Shown in pieces: positions 33,828-42,524 of a DNA stretch of 64,000 nt (the stretch's first letter is position 1; the number at the start of each line of letters is the position of its first letter). The stretch spans positions 124,001-188,000 of the forward strand of contig NZ_MTLG01000110.1 in NCBI RefSeq assembly GCF_002192695.1, written 5' to 3'. Made by a program: the position numbers and the translations under genes. A model generated the notes under the pieces. That model was not told the DNA's origin, searched no databases, and worked only from the letters and a program-made list of their open reading frames with translations. The stretch comes from Achromobacter xylosoxidans. GTDB taxonomy: Bacteria > Pseudomonadota > Gammaproteobacteria > Burkholderiales > Burkholderiaceae_B.

Positions 33828-34862
33828 ATGACGCTGGCCTGTCGCATCCACGGGGCGCGCGACCTGCGCCTGGAACCGGACGAAGTCGCGCCGCTGGCGC
33901 CGCACGAGGTGGAACTGAGGCTGGGGGCGGCGGGCATCTGCGGATCCGACCTGCACTATTTCCTGCATGGCCGCGTGGGCGCCTTCGTCATCCGCGAGCC
34001 CCTCATCCCCGGCCACGAGGCTTCGGGCGTGGTGCTGCGGACGGGCGATGCCGTGCGGTCGGTGGCTCCGGGCATGAAGGTCGCCATCAATCCCTCCCAC
34101 CCTTGCGGTGGCTGCGACTACTGCCGCGCCGGCCGCGACAATCTCTGCCGCAACATGCGCTTTCTCGGCAGCGCCAGCATCTATCCGCACGTGCAAGGCA
34201 TGTTCCGCGAACGCTTCGTGATGGGCGAACGCCAGCTCACGCCGGTGCCGGAAGCAGACGTCTCTTTGGGTGAGATCGCCTGTGCGGAGCCGCTGTCCAT
34301 CGGCCTGCATGGCGTCAACCGGGCGGGTCCCATGATGGGCAAGCGCGTGCTGGTCACGGGCGGGGGCACCATAGGCTGCATGACCGTGCTGGCCGCCAGG
34401 CTGGCGGGCGCGGCCCACGTGACCGTGGCGGACGTGGCCGACCGGCCGCTGGACATGGCGCGCCAGGTCGGCGCCGACGAGGCCGTGCGCAGCGACCGGC
34501 TCGCGCCTGCCGACCTGGCCGATATCGCCGACATCAGCATCGAAGCGGCCGGCAGTCCGGCGGCGCTGGCGACCTGCCTGACGGCGACGCGGCGCGGCGG
34601 CCGCATCGTGCAAGTGGGAACGCTGCCCGCCGAGGGCATCGCGTTTCCGGCCAACAACATCATGGCGCGGGAGCTCGACTATGTCGGCGCGTTCCGAGCC
34701 GGCGTGGAGTTCGATTGGGCCGTCTCCTACCTGCGTGCGCGCAAGGTCGACGTGCGGCCCCTGATGAGCGCGCAGTTGCCGTTGTCGCAGGCGTTCGAGG
34801 CCTTCGAGCTGGCGGCGGATCGCAGTCGCAGTACCAAGGTGCAACTTGTAGTTGAAGCGTGA
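33828..34862 (+). CDS. L-idonate 5-dehydrogenase-like zinc alcohol dehydrogenase
   Basis: A 344-aa medium-chain dehydrogenase. The catalytic zinc site GICGSDLHYF and GHEASG, the structural zinc loop CGGCDYCRAGRDNLC, and the NAD motif VTGGGTIGC are all present. LHYFxHGxxGxFxIREPLIxGHE matches idonate/sorbitol-type enzymes. The start at 33828 has AAGGAG nine bases upstream. It would oxidise an aldonate or polyol at C5 or a neighbour carbon. First enzyme of the TRAP-linked operon. Confidence 0.88.
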   Translation: MTLACRIHGARDLRLEPDEVAPLAPHEVELRLGAAGICGSDLHYFLHGRVGAFVIREPLIPGHEASGVVLRTGDAVRSVAPGMKVAINPSHPCGGCDYCRAGRDNLCRNMRFLGSASIYPHVQGMFRERFVMGERQLTPVPEADVSLGEIACAEPLSIGLHGVNRAGPMMGKRVLVTGGGTIGCMTVLAARLAGAAHVTVADVADRPLDMARQVGADEAVRSDRLAPADLADIADISIEAAGSPAALATCLTATRRGGRIVQVGTLPAEGIAFPANNIMARELDYVGAFRAGVEFDWAVSYLRARKVDVRPLMSAQLPLSQAFEAFELAADRSRSTKVQLVVEA

Positions 34863-34923
34863 CCCGCTGGCGGCTCTTCACGGGCTGCCACGCCGGGCAT
34901 TCAAAAAACAACGAGGAGACGAC

Positions 34924-35898
34924 ATGAACCTAGGCAACGCCGTCAAGGCGCTGGTTGCCGCCATTGCGCTCGCCGCCAGCGGCAGCGCAATGGCGCAGAC
35001 CAAGCTCAAGTGGGCCCACGTATACGAGACATCCGAACCCTTCCATACCGCGTCCGTCTGGGCGGCGCAGGAAATCGGCAAGCGTACCAACGGCCGCTAC
35101 CAGATCGACGTATACCCGGCCTCGCAGCTGGGCAAGGAAAACGACATCAACCAGGGCCTGACCCTGGGCACGGTGGACATGATCATCTCGGGCTCCAGCT
35201 TCGCGGCCAAGAGCTTTCCCCGCATCGGCGTCACCTACTACCCCTACATCTTCCGCAATCCCGAGCACCTGATCGCCTACACCAAGAGCGACATCTACAA
35301 GGAGCTCACGCGCGGCTACGACGAGAAAAGCGGCAACCACATCGTCGCCACCACCTACTACGGCACGCGCCAGACCACGTCCAACCGGGCCTTCACCAAG
35401 TGTTCCGAAATGAAGGGCCTGAAGATCCGCGTGCCCGACGTGGCTGCCTACCTGGCCATGCCGCGCGCCTGCGGCGCCAACACCGCGCCGATCGCCTTCG
35501 CCGAGGTCTACCTGGCTTTGCAGAACGGCACCGTGGAGGCGCAGGAGAACCCGCTCACCACCATCGAGGCCAAGAAGTTCTACGAGGTGCAGAAGAACAT
35601 CATCCTCACCGGCCATATCGTCGATCACCTGAATACGGTGATCTCCGGCAAGCTGTGGAAGAGCCTGTCCGACGAGGACAAGAAGATCTTCGCCGAAGTG
35701 GCGCAGCAGGCGGCCGAGAAGGCCTCTGCCGAGGTCGCTGAAAGCGAGAAGAAGATGGTCGAGGTATTCCGCAAGCGCGGCCTGAACGTGGCGGAGGTGA
35801 ACGTCCAGGACTTCCGCGACACCGTGCTGGAGAAAGTGCCGTTCAAGCAGTACGGCTACGAGAAATCGGATTGGGAACGGATCCAGGCCGTGAAGTAA
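34924..35898 (+). CDS. dctP: TRAP transporter solute-binding protein (DctP type)
   Basis: A 324-aa periplasmic receptor. Signal peptide MNLGNAVKALVAAIALAASG with cleavage after AMA (residue ~23). The mature chain shows KWAHVYETSEPFHTA, MIISGSSFAAKSF, GLKIRVPDV (the Arg that grips the substrate carboxylate) and NGTVEAQENPLTTI. ATG at 34924 with GAGGAG upstream. The enzymes around it indicate a hexuronate or aldonate ligand. Confidence 0.93.
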   Translation: MNLGNAVKALVAAIALAASGSAMAQTKLKWAHVYETSEPFHTASVWAAQEIGKRTNGRYQIDVYPASQLGKENDINQGLTLGTVDMIISGSSFAAKSFPRIGVTYYPYIFRNPEHLIAYTKSDIYKELTRGYDEKSGNHIVATTYYGTRQTTSNRAFTKCSEMKGLKIRVPDVAAYLAMPRACGANTAPIAFAEVYLALQNGTVEAQENPLTTIEAKKFYEVQKNIILTGHIVDHLNTVISGKLWKSLSDEDKKIFAEVAQQAAEKASAEVAESEKKMVEVFRKRGLNVAEVNVQDFRDTVLEKVPFKQYGYEKSDWERIQAVK

Positions 35899-35962
35899 AC
35901 GCATGCGGAGCCGCTGCGGCGGCTCCGCGCCGACCTGTCCGATTCCGTACAAGGGGAACGCC

Positions 35963-36589
35963 ATGCATTCCGATGCCAAGGCCGCCGTCATGGCGGCCGC
36001 CAGCAACAACCCTGTCCATCCCGCAGGGCACCAGCCGCCCGCCACGGCGCAGGAGATCGTCCACAGTTTCGAGGAAGCCGACCATCACGAGGTCAGCCTG
36101 GCCGGTTACCAGCCCGAAGACTGGATCTGCCTGGGCATATTCTGGGTCATGGCGCTGCTGGTCTTCCTGCAGTTCTTCTCGCGCTATGTACTGAACGACT
36201 CCTACGCCTGGACCGAGGAACTGGCTGTCTACTGCCTGATCGGCGTGGTGTTCATCGGTTCGGCCATGTGCGTGCGCGCCTGCCGCCACATCCAGGTGGA
36301 CTTCCTGTACCGCTATCTGCCGCCTCCCGTCGGCCGCGTGTTGGCCACCGTCATCGACCTGCTGCGCACGGCGTTCTTCGGCTACGCGGTATGGCTCACC
36401 TACCGCTACATCACCCTGGTCGGCGACGAACCCATGACCACGCTGTTCTGGAACAAGGCCTATGTCTACTGGATGGCGCTGGCGGGCTTCGCGCTGATGT
36501 TCCTGCGCTCGGTGCAGGTGTCGATCAGCAACTGGCGCCAGGGCTACTCCATCCTGGAAAACCCCGCGGCCTACGAGTCGCAGGACTAG
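35963..36589 (+). CDS. dctQ: TRAP transporter small membrane subunit (DctQ type)
   Basis: A 208-aa inner-membrane subunit with four helices after a long hydrophilic N-terminal tail (about 45 residues). Family signature: FFSRYVLNDSYAWTEELAVYCLI and GSAMCVRACRHIQVDF, abridged. It pairs with DctM. The long tail is unusual for the family; an upstream in-frame start would lengthen it further and is unlikely. Confidence 0.9.
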   Translation: MHSDAKAAVMAAASNNPVHPAGHQPPATAQEIVHSFEEADHHEVSLAGYQPEDWICLGIFWVMALLVFLQFFSRYVLNDSYAWTEELAVYCLIGVVFIGSAMCVRACRHIQVDFLYRYLPPPVGRVLATVIDLLRTAFFGYAVWLTYRYITLVGDEPMTTLFWNKAYVYWMALAGFALMFLRSVQVSISNWRQGYSILENPAAYESQD

Positions 36590-36633
36590 CCGGGGCGGCC
36601 CCGGAATCCGACAACGACAACCGGAAGCGAGAC

Positions 36634-38040
36634 ATGGGCATACTGATCGGAACCTTTCTGCTGTTGATGATCTTCGGCCTGCCGGTGGCGGTAGCCATGG
36701 CGGGCGCGTCGCTGCTGTTCGTGCTGATTTCGGGCAGCGTGCCCGACGTGGTAGTGGCGCAGCGCATGATCGCGGGCGTGGAGTCCTTCCCGCTGCTGGC
36801 CGTGCCGTTCTTCATCCTGGCCGGCAACCTGATGAACATCGCCGGCATCACCGGCCGCATCTACAACTTCGCCGTGGCGCTGGTGGGCTGGATGCGCGGC
36901 GGGCTGGGGCAGGTGAACATCATCGGCTCGGTGGTGTTCGCCGGCATGTCGGGCACCGCCATCGCCGACGCCGCGGGCCTGGGCACCATCGAGATCAAGG
37001 CCATGAAGGACCACGGCTACGAGACCGAGTTCGCGGTGGGCGTGACGGCCGCTTCGGCCACGCTGGGTCCCATCATTCCGCCGTCGCTGCCCTTCGTCAT
37101 CTACGGCATGATGGCCAACGTGTCTATCGGTTCGCTGTTCCTTGCCGGCCTGATCCCAGGCGCGGTCCTGACCGTGCTGATGATGCTGACCGTCGCCTAT
37201 TACGCGCGCCGCAACAACTGGGGCGGCGACGTGTCCTTCGACTGGAAGCGGTTGGGCGCCGCCGGGCTGGAAGTCGGCATCGTGCTGGCGTTCCCGCTGG
37301 CCATCTGGCTCATGACCGAGGCCGGCATGTCGGCCAACCTGGCCGCCGGCGTCGCCTTTGCCGTGTTGCTGGCGCTGGACTGGCGCTACAACTTCTCGGC
37401 GGTGATGGCGCTGATGGCGCCGGTCATCCTGATCGGAGGCATGACGCTGGGCTGGTTCACGCCCACGGAGGCCGCCGTGGCCGCGGTGATATGGGCATTG
37501 TTCCTGGGGCTGGTGCGCTATCGCTCCATGACCTTGCGGACCCTGGCCAAGGCAACTTTCGACACCATCGAGACCACGGCCTCGGTGCTGTTCATCGTCA
37601 CCGCTGCGTCGGTGTTCGCGTGGCTGCTGACCACCACCCAGGCGGCCCAGGCGCTGACCGACGGCATTCTCAGCGTGACGCAGAACAAGTGGGTGTTCCT
37701 GCTGATGGCCAACGTGCTGATCCTGATCGTGGGCTGCTTCATCGACACCATCGCCGCCATCACCATCCTGGTGCCCATCCTGCTGCCCATCGTGCTCAAG
37801 CTGGGCATCGACCCGATCCATTTCGGCCTGATCATGACGCTGAACCTGATGATAGGCCTGCTGCATCCGCCCATGGGCATGGTGCTGTTCGTGCTGGCGC
37901 GGGTATCCAAGCTGTCGGTGGAACGGACCACGGTCGCCATCCTGCCCTGGCTGGTACCGCTGTTCCTGGCGCTGATCGCCATTACCTACATCCCCCAGAT
38001 CACCCTCTGGCTGCCCACCGCCATGGGCATGGCCAAGTAA
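36634..38040 (+). CDS. dctM: TRAP transporter large membrane subunit (DctM type)
   Basis: A 468-aa secondary transporter subunit, about 12 helices. Signatures: LPVAVAMAGASLLF, PLLAVPFFILAGNLMN, FAGMSGTAIADAAGLGTIEI, ASATLGPIIPPSLPFVIYG and HPPMGMVLFV. It uses a sodium or proton gradient to import ligand delivered by DctP. ATG at 36634, 44 bp after dctQ. Confidence 0.95.
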   Translation: MGILIGTFLLLMIFGLPVAVAMAGASLLFVLISGSVPDVVVAQRMIAGVESFPLLAVPFFILAGNLMNIAGITGRIYNFAVALVGWMRGGLGQVNIIGSVVFAGMSGTAIADAAGLGTIEIKAMKDHGYETEFAVGVTAASATLGPIIPPSLPFVIYGMMANVSIGSLFLAGLIPGAVLTVLMMLTVAYYARRNNWGGDVSFDWKRLGAAGLEVGIVLAFPLAIWLMTEAGMSANLAAGVAFAVLLALDWRYNFSAVMALMAPVILIGGMTLGWFTPTEAAVAAVIWALFLGLVRYRSMTLRTLAKATFDTIETTASVLFIVTAASVFAWLLTTTQAAQALTDGILSVTQNKWVFLLMANVLILIVGCFIDTIAAITILVPILLPIVLKLGIDPIHFGLIMTLNLMIGLLHPPMGMVLFVLARVSKLSVERTTVAILPWLVPLFLALIAITYIPQITLWLPTAMGMAK

Positions 38041-38053
38041 AAAGGAAGACGTC

Positions 38054-38800
38054 ATGACTGGAAGGCTGCAAGGCAAGACCGCCATCGTCACCGCCGCAGG
38101 GCAAGGCATCGGCCGCGCCGTGGCCGAGGCCTACGTCCGCGAAGGCGCCGACGTGCTGGCGCTGGACATCAACGGCGGGGCGCTGGAAACGCTGGCGGGA
38201 TGTCGGCGCCGCGTGCTGGACGTGACCGACGCCGCCGCGATCGGCGCGCTGGCCGCCGAGGCCGGACCGGTGGACGTGCTGTTCAACGGCGCCGGCTTCG
38301 TGCACGCCGGGACCATCCTGGACTGCGACGAAAAAGCCTGGGACTTTTCGTTCGAATTGAACGTGAAGTCCATGTACCGCATGATCCGCGCCTGCCTGCC
38401 CGGCATGCTGGCGCGCGGCGGCGGCTCCATCGTCAACATGGCCTCGGTGGCGTCCAGCATCAAGGGCGCGCCCAACCGCTGCGTCTACGGCGCCACCAAG
38501 GCGGCGGTGATCGGGCTGACCAAGTCCGTGGCCGCGGATTACGTGGGCCAGGGCATACGCTGCAACGCCATCTGCCCAGGCACGGTGGAATCGCCTTCGC
38601 TGCGTCAACGCATCGAAGCGCAGGCCAGCGCCGGCGGCCAGACGCTGGCCGCCGTGGAAGCCGCCTTCGTCGCCCGCCAGCCCATGGGCCGCATCGGCAG
38701 CGCCGAGGAAATCGCCCTGCTGGCGGTGTACCTGGCCAGCGACGAGTCCGCCTTCACCACCGGCACCGCTCAGGTCATCGACGGCGGCTGGTCGAACTGA
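38054..38800 (+). CDS. SDR oxidoreductase, 2-keto-3-deoxy-sugar-acid dehydrogenase-like
   Basis: A 248-aa classical short-chain dehydrogenase. NAD site TAAGQGIGRAVAEAY, NGAGFVHAG, catalytic Ser in NMASVASSIKG and YGATKAAV with Tyr and Lys, then NAICPGTVESPSLRQRI. This form is closest in my knowledge to 2-keto-3-deoxy-L-fuconate dehydrogenase and the BDH2-like group. It starts 13 bp after dctM with AAAGGAAG upstream. With the next gene it fits an oxidation-then-hydrolysis route for a 2-keto-3-deoxy acid. Confidence 0.85.
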   Translation: MTGRLQGKTAIVTAAGQGIGRAVAEAYVREGADVLALDINGGALETLAGCRRRVLDVTDAAAIGALAAEAGPVDVLFNGAGFVHAGTILDCDEKAWDFSFELNVKSMYRMIRACLPGMLARGGGSIVNMASVASSIKGAPNRCVYGATKAAVIGLTKSVAADYVGQGIRCNAICPGTVESPSLRQRIEAQASAGGQTLAAVEAAFVARQPMGRIGSAEEIALLAVYLASDESAFTTGTAQVIDGGWSN

Positions 38801-38829
38801 ACATTCACTACACACATGAGGAACATGCG

Positions 38830-39696
38830 ATGAAACTGTTGCGCTATGGTGCGAAAGGCGCGGAGAAGCCCGGAATGCTGGACGCCCGCGGGCAGGTGCG
38901 GGACCTGTCGGCCGTCCTGCCGGACATAGCCGCCGCCACGCTCACGCCCGCGGGCCTGGCGCGGCTGCGCGCGCTGGACCCGGCCAGCCTGCCGCTGGTG
39001 GACCGCCCGGGCCGCCTGGCCCCGCCCTGGAGCGGCATGGGCAAGTTCATCTGCATCGGGCTGAACTACGCCGACCATGCGGCGGAATCGGGCCTGCCGG
39101 TGCCGGCCGAGCCGGTGATCTTCATGAAGCCCACTTCGGCCGTGGTCGGCGGCAACGATCCCGTGGTGTTGCCGCAAGACTCCGTCAAGACCGACTGGGA
39201 AGTGGAGCTGGGCGTGGTGATCGGCGAGCGGGCCCGCTACGTCAGCGAGGCAGACGCCATGAACCACGTGGCCGGCTATTGCGTGGTCAACGACGTGTCC
39301 GAACGCGAATACCAGATCGAGCGCGGCGGCACCTGGGACAAGGGCAAGGGCTGCGACACCTTCGGCCCGGTCGGCCCGTGGCTGGTCACCGCCGACGAGA
39401 TCGCCGACCCGCAGGCGCTGGACATGTGGCTGGACGTCAACGGCAAGCGCTATCAGAACGGCAGCACCCGCACCATGGTGTTCGGCGTGGCGCAGCTGGT
39501 GTCCTACGTCAGCCGTTTCATGACCCTGTATCCAGGCGACCTGATCAGCACCGGCACGCCGCCGGGCGTGGGCATGGGCCAGAAGCCGGCGCCCGTGTAC
39601 CTGAAGGCCGGCGACGAGGTGCGGTTGGGCATTGCCGGCCTGGGCGAACAGCAGCAGCGCGTCCACGCCTGGGACCCCGCATTGATCGACGGTTAG
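38830..39696 (+). CDS. Fumarylacetoacetate hydrolase family, diketo-deoxy acid hydrolase
   Basis: A 288-aa metal-dependent hydrolase. KFICIGLNYADHAAESG, EPVIFMKPTSAVVGGNDPV, DWEVELGVVIGE (metal-binding E-x-E) and STGTPPGVGMG are the FAH core. This subgroup includes 2,4-diketo-3-deoxy-sugar acid hydrolases and ureidoglycolate lyase. ATG at 38830. Together with the SDR it would cleave a 2,4-diketo-3-deoxyaldonate into pyruvate and a hydroxy acid. Confidence 0.87.
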   Translation: MKLLRYGAKGAEKPGMLDARGQVRDLSAVLPDIAAATLTPAGLARLRALDPASLPLVDRPGRLAPPWSGMGKFICIGLNYADHAAESGLPVPAEPVIFMKPTSAVVGGNDPVVLPQDSVKTDWEVELGVVIGERARYVSEADAMNHVAGYCVVNDVSEREYQIERGGTWDKGKGCDTFGPVGPWLVTADEIADPQALDMWLDVNGKRYQNGSTRTMVFGVAQLVSYVSRFMTLYPGDLISTGTPPGVGMGQKPAPVYLKAGDEVRLGIAGLGEQQQRVHAWDPALIDG

Positions 39697-39723
39697 CGGC
39701 GCGCGCGCGCCAGGAGCCACCTC

Positions 39724-41259
39724 ATGTCAGAAATCGATACCGCGGTCATACGCATCCACCCGGCGGACAACGTGGTGATCGCCAGGCGGCAGTTGGCCGG
39801 AGGCACGAGCCTGGCCGGCGAAAACGTCGTCGTGCGCGGGCTGGTGCCGCCGGGGCACAAGGTGGCGACGCGCGCCATCGCCGCAGGCGAATCCGTGCGG
39901 CGCTACAACCAGGTCATCGGCGTGGCGCGCTGCGACATCGCGCCGGGCTCGCACGTCCATACGCAGAACCTGGAATTTTCCGACTTCGAGCGCGACTACG
40001 CCGTGGGCGCCGACGCGCGCGCCACCGACTACGTCGACGCGCCCGCGCAATTCGAAGGCATCGTGCGGGCCGACGGCCGCGTCGCCACGCGCAACTACAT
40101 CGGCATCCTCACCAGCGTAAACTGTTCCGCCACGGCCGCGCGCGCCATTGCCGACCATTTCCGCCGCGACATCCATCCGGAGGCGCTGGCCGGCTATCCC
40201 AACGTGGACGGCGTGGTGGCGCTGACGCATGGCGCGGGCTGCGCCACGGGCAGCGAAGGCGAGCCGCTGCGCCTCTTGCGCCGCACGCTGGGCGGCTACG
40301 CGCGCCATCCCAATTTCGCGGGCCTGCTGGTGCTGGGCCTGGGCTGCGAGACCAATCAGATCGGTGGCCTGATGGAACAGGAGGGGCTGCGCGAAAGCGG
40401 CTTGCTGCACACCTTCAACATCCAGGAAACTGGCGGCACGCGCAAGACGGTGGCGCATGGCATCGAACTGGTGCGTGCCATGCTGGCGCAGGCCGACCGC
40501 GTCCGCCGCCAACCCGTGCCCGCAAGCCAGCTGACCGTGGGCCTCCAATGCGGCGGGTCCGACGGCTACTCGGGCATCAGCGCCAACCCGGCGCTGGGCG
40601 CCGCGGTGGACCTGCTGGTGCGCCATGGCGGCAGCGCCATCCTGTCGGAGACGCCGGAGATCTACGGCGGCGAGCACCTGCTGACCCGGCGCGCGGCCAC
40701 GCCCGAGGTCGCGGCCAAGCTGCTGGCCCGGTTGCGCTGGTGGGAGGACTACTGCGCCCGCAACGACGCCGAAATGGACAACAACCCATCGGCCGGCAAC
40801 AAGGCGGGGGGGCTGACCACCATCCTGGAGAAATCCCTGGGCGCCATCGCCAAGAGCGGCACGACTCGCCTGGCCGACGTGTACGAATACGCCGAGACGG
40901 TCCGCGCGCGCGGGCTGGTGTTCATGGATACGCCGGGCTATGACCCGGTGTCGGCCACCGGCCAGGTCGCCGGCGGCGCCAACCTGATCTGCTTCACCAC
41001 CGGCCGCGGCTCGGCCTACGGCTGTGCGCCCGCGCCGTCCTTGAAGCTTTCGACCAACACGGCGCTGTGGCAGCGGCAGTCCGACGACATCGACATCAAT
41101 TGCGGCGAAGTGGTTGACGGCGCGCAAAGCGTGGCGCAGATGGGTGAGCGCATATTCCGTCTGATGCTGGAAACGGCTTCGGGCCGGCGCACGCGCAGCG
41201 AGGAACACGGCTACGGCCAGAACGAGTTCGTGCCCTGGCAGTTGGGCGCGGTGATGTAG
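39724..41259 (+). CDS. UxaA-family altronate dehydratase-like enzyme
   Basis: A 511-aa protein fusing an N-terminal SAF domain (residues ~1-95; GLVPPGHKVATRAIAAGE) to the UxaA catalytic region, with DGRVATRNYIGILTSVNCSATAA, HGAGCATGS, GLGCETNQIGG, LQCGGSDGYSGI and NPSAGNKAGGLTTI. Cys residues in these loops fit the iron-dependent sugar-acid dehydratases. The substrate could be altronate or another aldonate, including an L-fuconate-like one. It begins 28 bp after the FAH gene. Confidence 0.9.
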   Translation: MSEIDTAVIRIHPADNVVIARRQLAGGTSLAGENVVVRGLVPPGHKVATRAIAAGESVRRYNQVIGVARCDIAPGSHVHTQNLEFSDFERDYAVGADARATDYVDAPAQFEGIVRADGRVATRNYIGILTSVNCSATAARAIADHFRRDIHPEALAGYPNVDGVVALTHGAGCATGSEGEPLRLLRRTLGGYARHPNFAGLLVLGLGCETNQIGGLMEQEGLRESGLLHTFNIQETGGTRKTVAHGIELVRAMLAQADRVRRQPVPASQLTVGLQCGGSDGYSGISANPALGAAVDLLVRHGGSAILSETPEIYGGEHLLTRRAATPEVAAKLLARLRWWEDYCARNDAEMDNNPSAGNKAGGLTTILEKSLGAIAKSGTTRLADVYEYAETVRARGLVFMDTPGYDPVSATGQVAGGANLICFTTGRGSAYGCAPAPSLKLSTNTALWQRQSDDIDINCGEVVDGAQSVAQMGERIFRLMLETASGRRTRSEEHGYGQNEFVPWQLGAVM

Positions 41260-41309
41260 GCGCCCGGCGTAGGTAGGCCAGGGGTTTCCAGCATTCCACA
41301 GGACCATAC

Positions 41310-42521
41310 ATGAAGATCACCCAAGCGCGCGTCATCGTCTGCAGCCCCGGCCGCAACTTCGTCACCTTGAAGATCGAAACCGATGAGGGCCTGTACGGCA
41401 TCGGCGACGCCACGCTCAACGGCCGCGAGCTGGCCGTGGCGGCCTATCTGACCGAGCACGTGATTCCTTGCCTCATCGGGCGCGACCCGCAGCAGATCGA
41501 GGACATCTGGCAGTACCTGTATCGCGGCGCATACTGGCGGCGCGGCCCGGTCACGATGTCCGCGATCGCGGCCGTGGACACCGCCTTGTGGGACATCAAG
41601 GCCAAGGCCGCGGGTATGCCGCTATACCAGCTGCTGGGCGGCAAGAGCCGTTCTGGCGTCATGGTCTACGGCCACGCCAATGGCCGCGACATCGACGAAA
41701 CCGTGGACGAGGTGCTGCGCTACCGCGAAATGGGCTACCTGGCCATCCGCGCGCAAAGCGGAGTGCCGGGGCTGAACTCGGTCTATGGCGTGGGACGCGG
41801 CCGCATGTTCTACGAGCCGGCCGACGGCTCGCTGCCGTCCGAGCACGACTGGTCCACGGAAAAATACCTGGACCACGCGCCGCGTCTGTTCCAGCGGGTG
41901 CGCGACGCAGTGGGCTGGGACACCCATCTGCTGCACGATGTGCATCACCGGCTCACGCCCATCGAGGCCGGCCGCCTGGGCAAGTCGCTGGAACCCTACC
42001 GCCTGTTCTGGATGGAGGACGCCACGCCCGCCGAAAACCAGGAAGCCTTTCGGCTGATCCGCCAGCACACGGTCACGCCGCTGGCCGTGGGCGAAGTGTT
42101 CAACACCATCTGGGATTGCAAGGACCTGATCGAAAACCAGCTGATCGACTACATCCGCGCCACGGTGGTGCATGCGGGCGGGATCACGCATCTGCGCCGC
42201 ATTGCCGATCTGGCCGCGCTCTATCAGGTGCGGACCGGCTGCCACGGCGCCACCGACCTGTCGCCCGCTTGCATGGGAGCGGCCCTGCATTTCGACCTGT
42301 GGGTGCCGAATTTCGGCATCCAGGAGTACATGCGGCATACCGACGAAACGGACGCGGTGTTTCCCCATGCTTACAGCTTCAACCAAGGCATGCTATACCC
42401 TGGCGACGCGCCGGGCCATGGGGTCGACATCGACGAAAAGCTCGCCGCCAGATATCCCTACCAACGCGCCTACCTGCCGGTCAACCGGCAGGCGCATGAC
42501 GGCGCACTATGGCACTGGTAA
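41310..42521 (+). CDS. D-mannonate dehydratase (ManD, enolase superfamily)
   Basis: A 403-aa Mg-dependent enolase-superfamily dehydratase making 2-keto-3-deoxygluconate. Signatures are RRGPVTMSAIAAVDTALWDIK, MVYGHANGRDIDE, LLHDVHHRLTPIEAG (metal-ligand and base region), WMEDATPAENQEAF and GCHGATDLSPACMGAALHFD. This matches the ManD/RspA branch; low-activity members also use gluconate. ATG at 41310. It sits with fructuronate-reductase-like and UxaA-like genes, as in hexuronate catabolism. Confidence 0.92.
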   Translation: MKITQARVIVCSPGRNFVTLKIETDEGLYGIGDATLNGRELAVAAYLTEHVIPCLIGRDPQQIEDIWQYLYRGAYWRRGPVTMSAIAAVDTALWDIKAKAAGMPLYQLLGGKSRSGVMVYGHANGRDIDETVDEVLRYREMGYLAIRAQSGVPGLNSVYGVGRGRMFYEPADGSLPSEHDWSTEKYLDHAPRLFQRVRDAVGWDTHLLHDVHHRLTPIEAGRLGKSLEPYRLFWMEDATPAENQEAFRLIRQHTVTPLAVGEVFNTIWDCKDLIENQLIDYIRATVVHAGGITHLRRIADLAALYQVRTGCHGATDLSPACMGAALHFDLWVPNFGIQEYMRHTDETDAVFPHAYSFNQGMLYPGDAPGHGVDIDEKLAARYPYQRAYLPVNRQAHDGALWHW

Positions 42522-42524
42522 TCC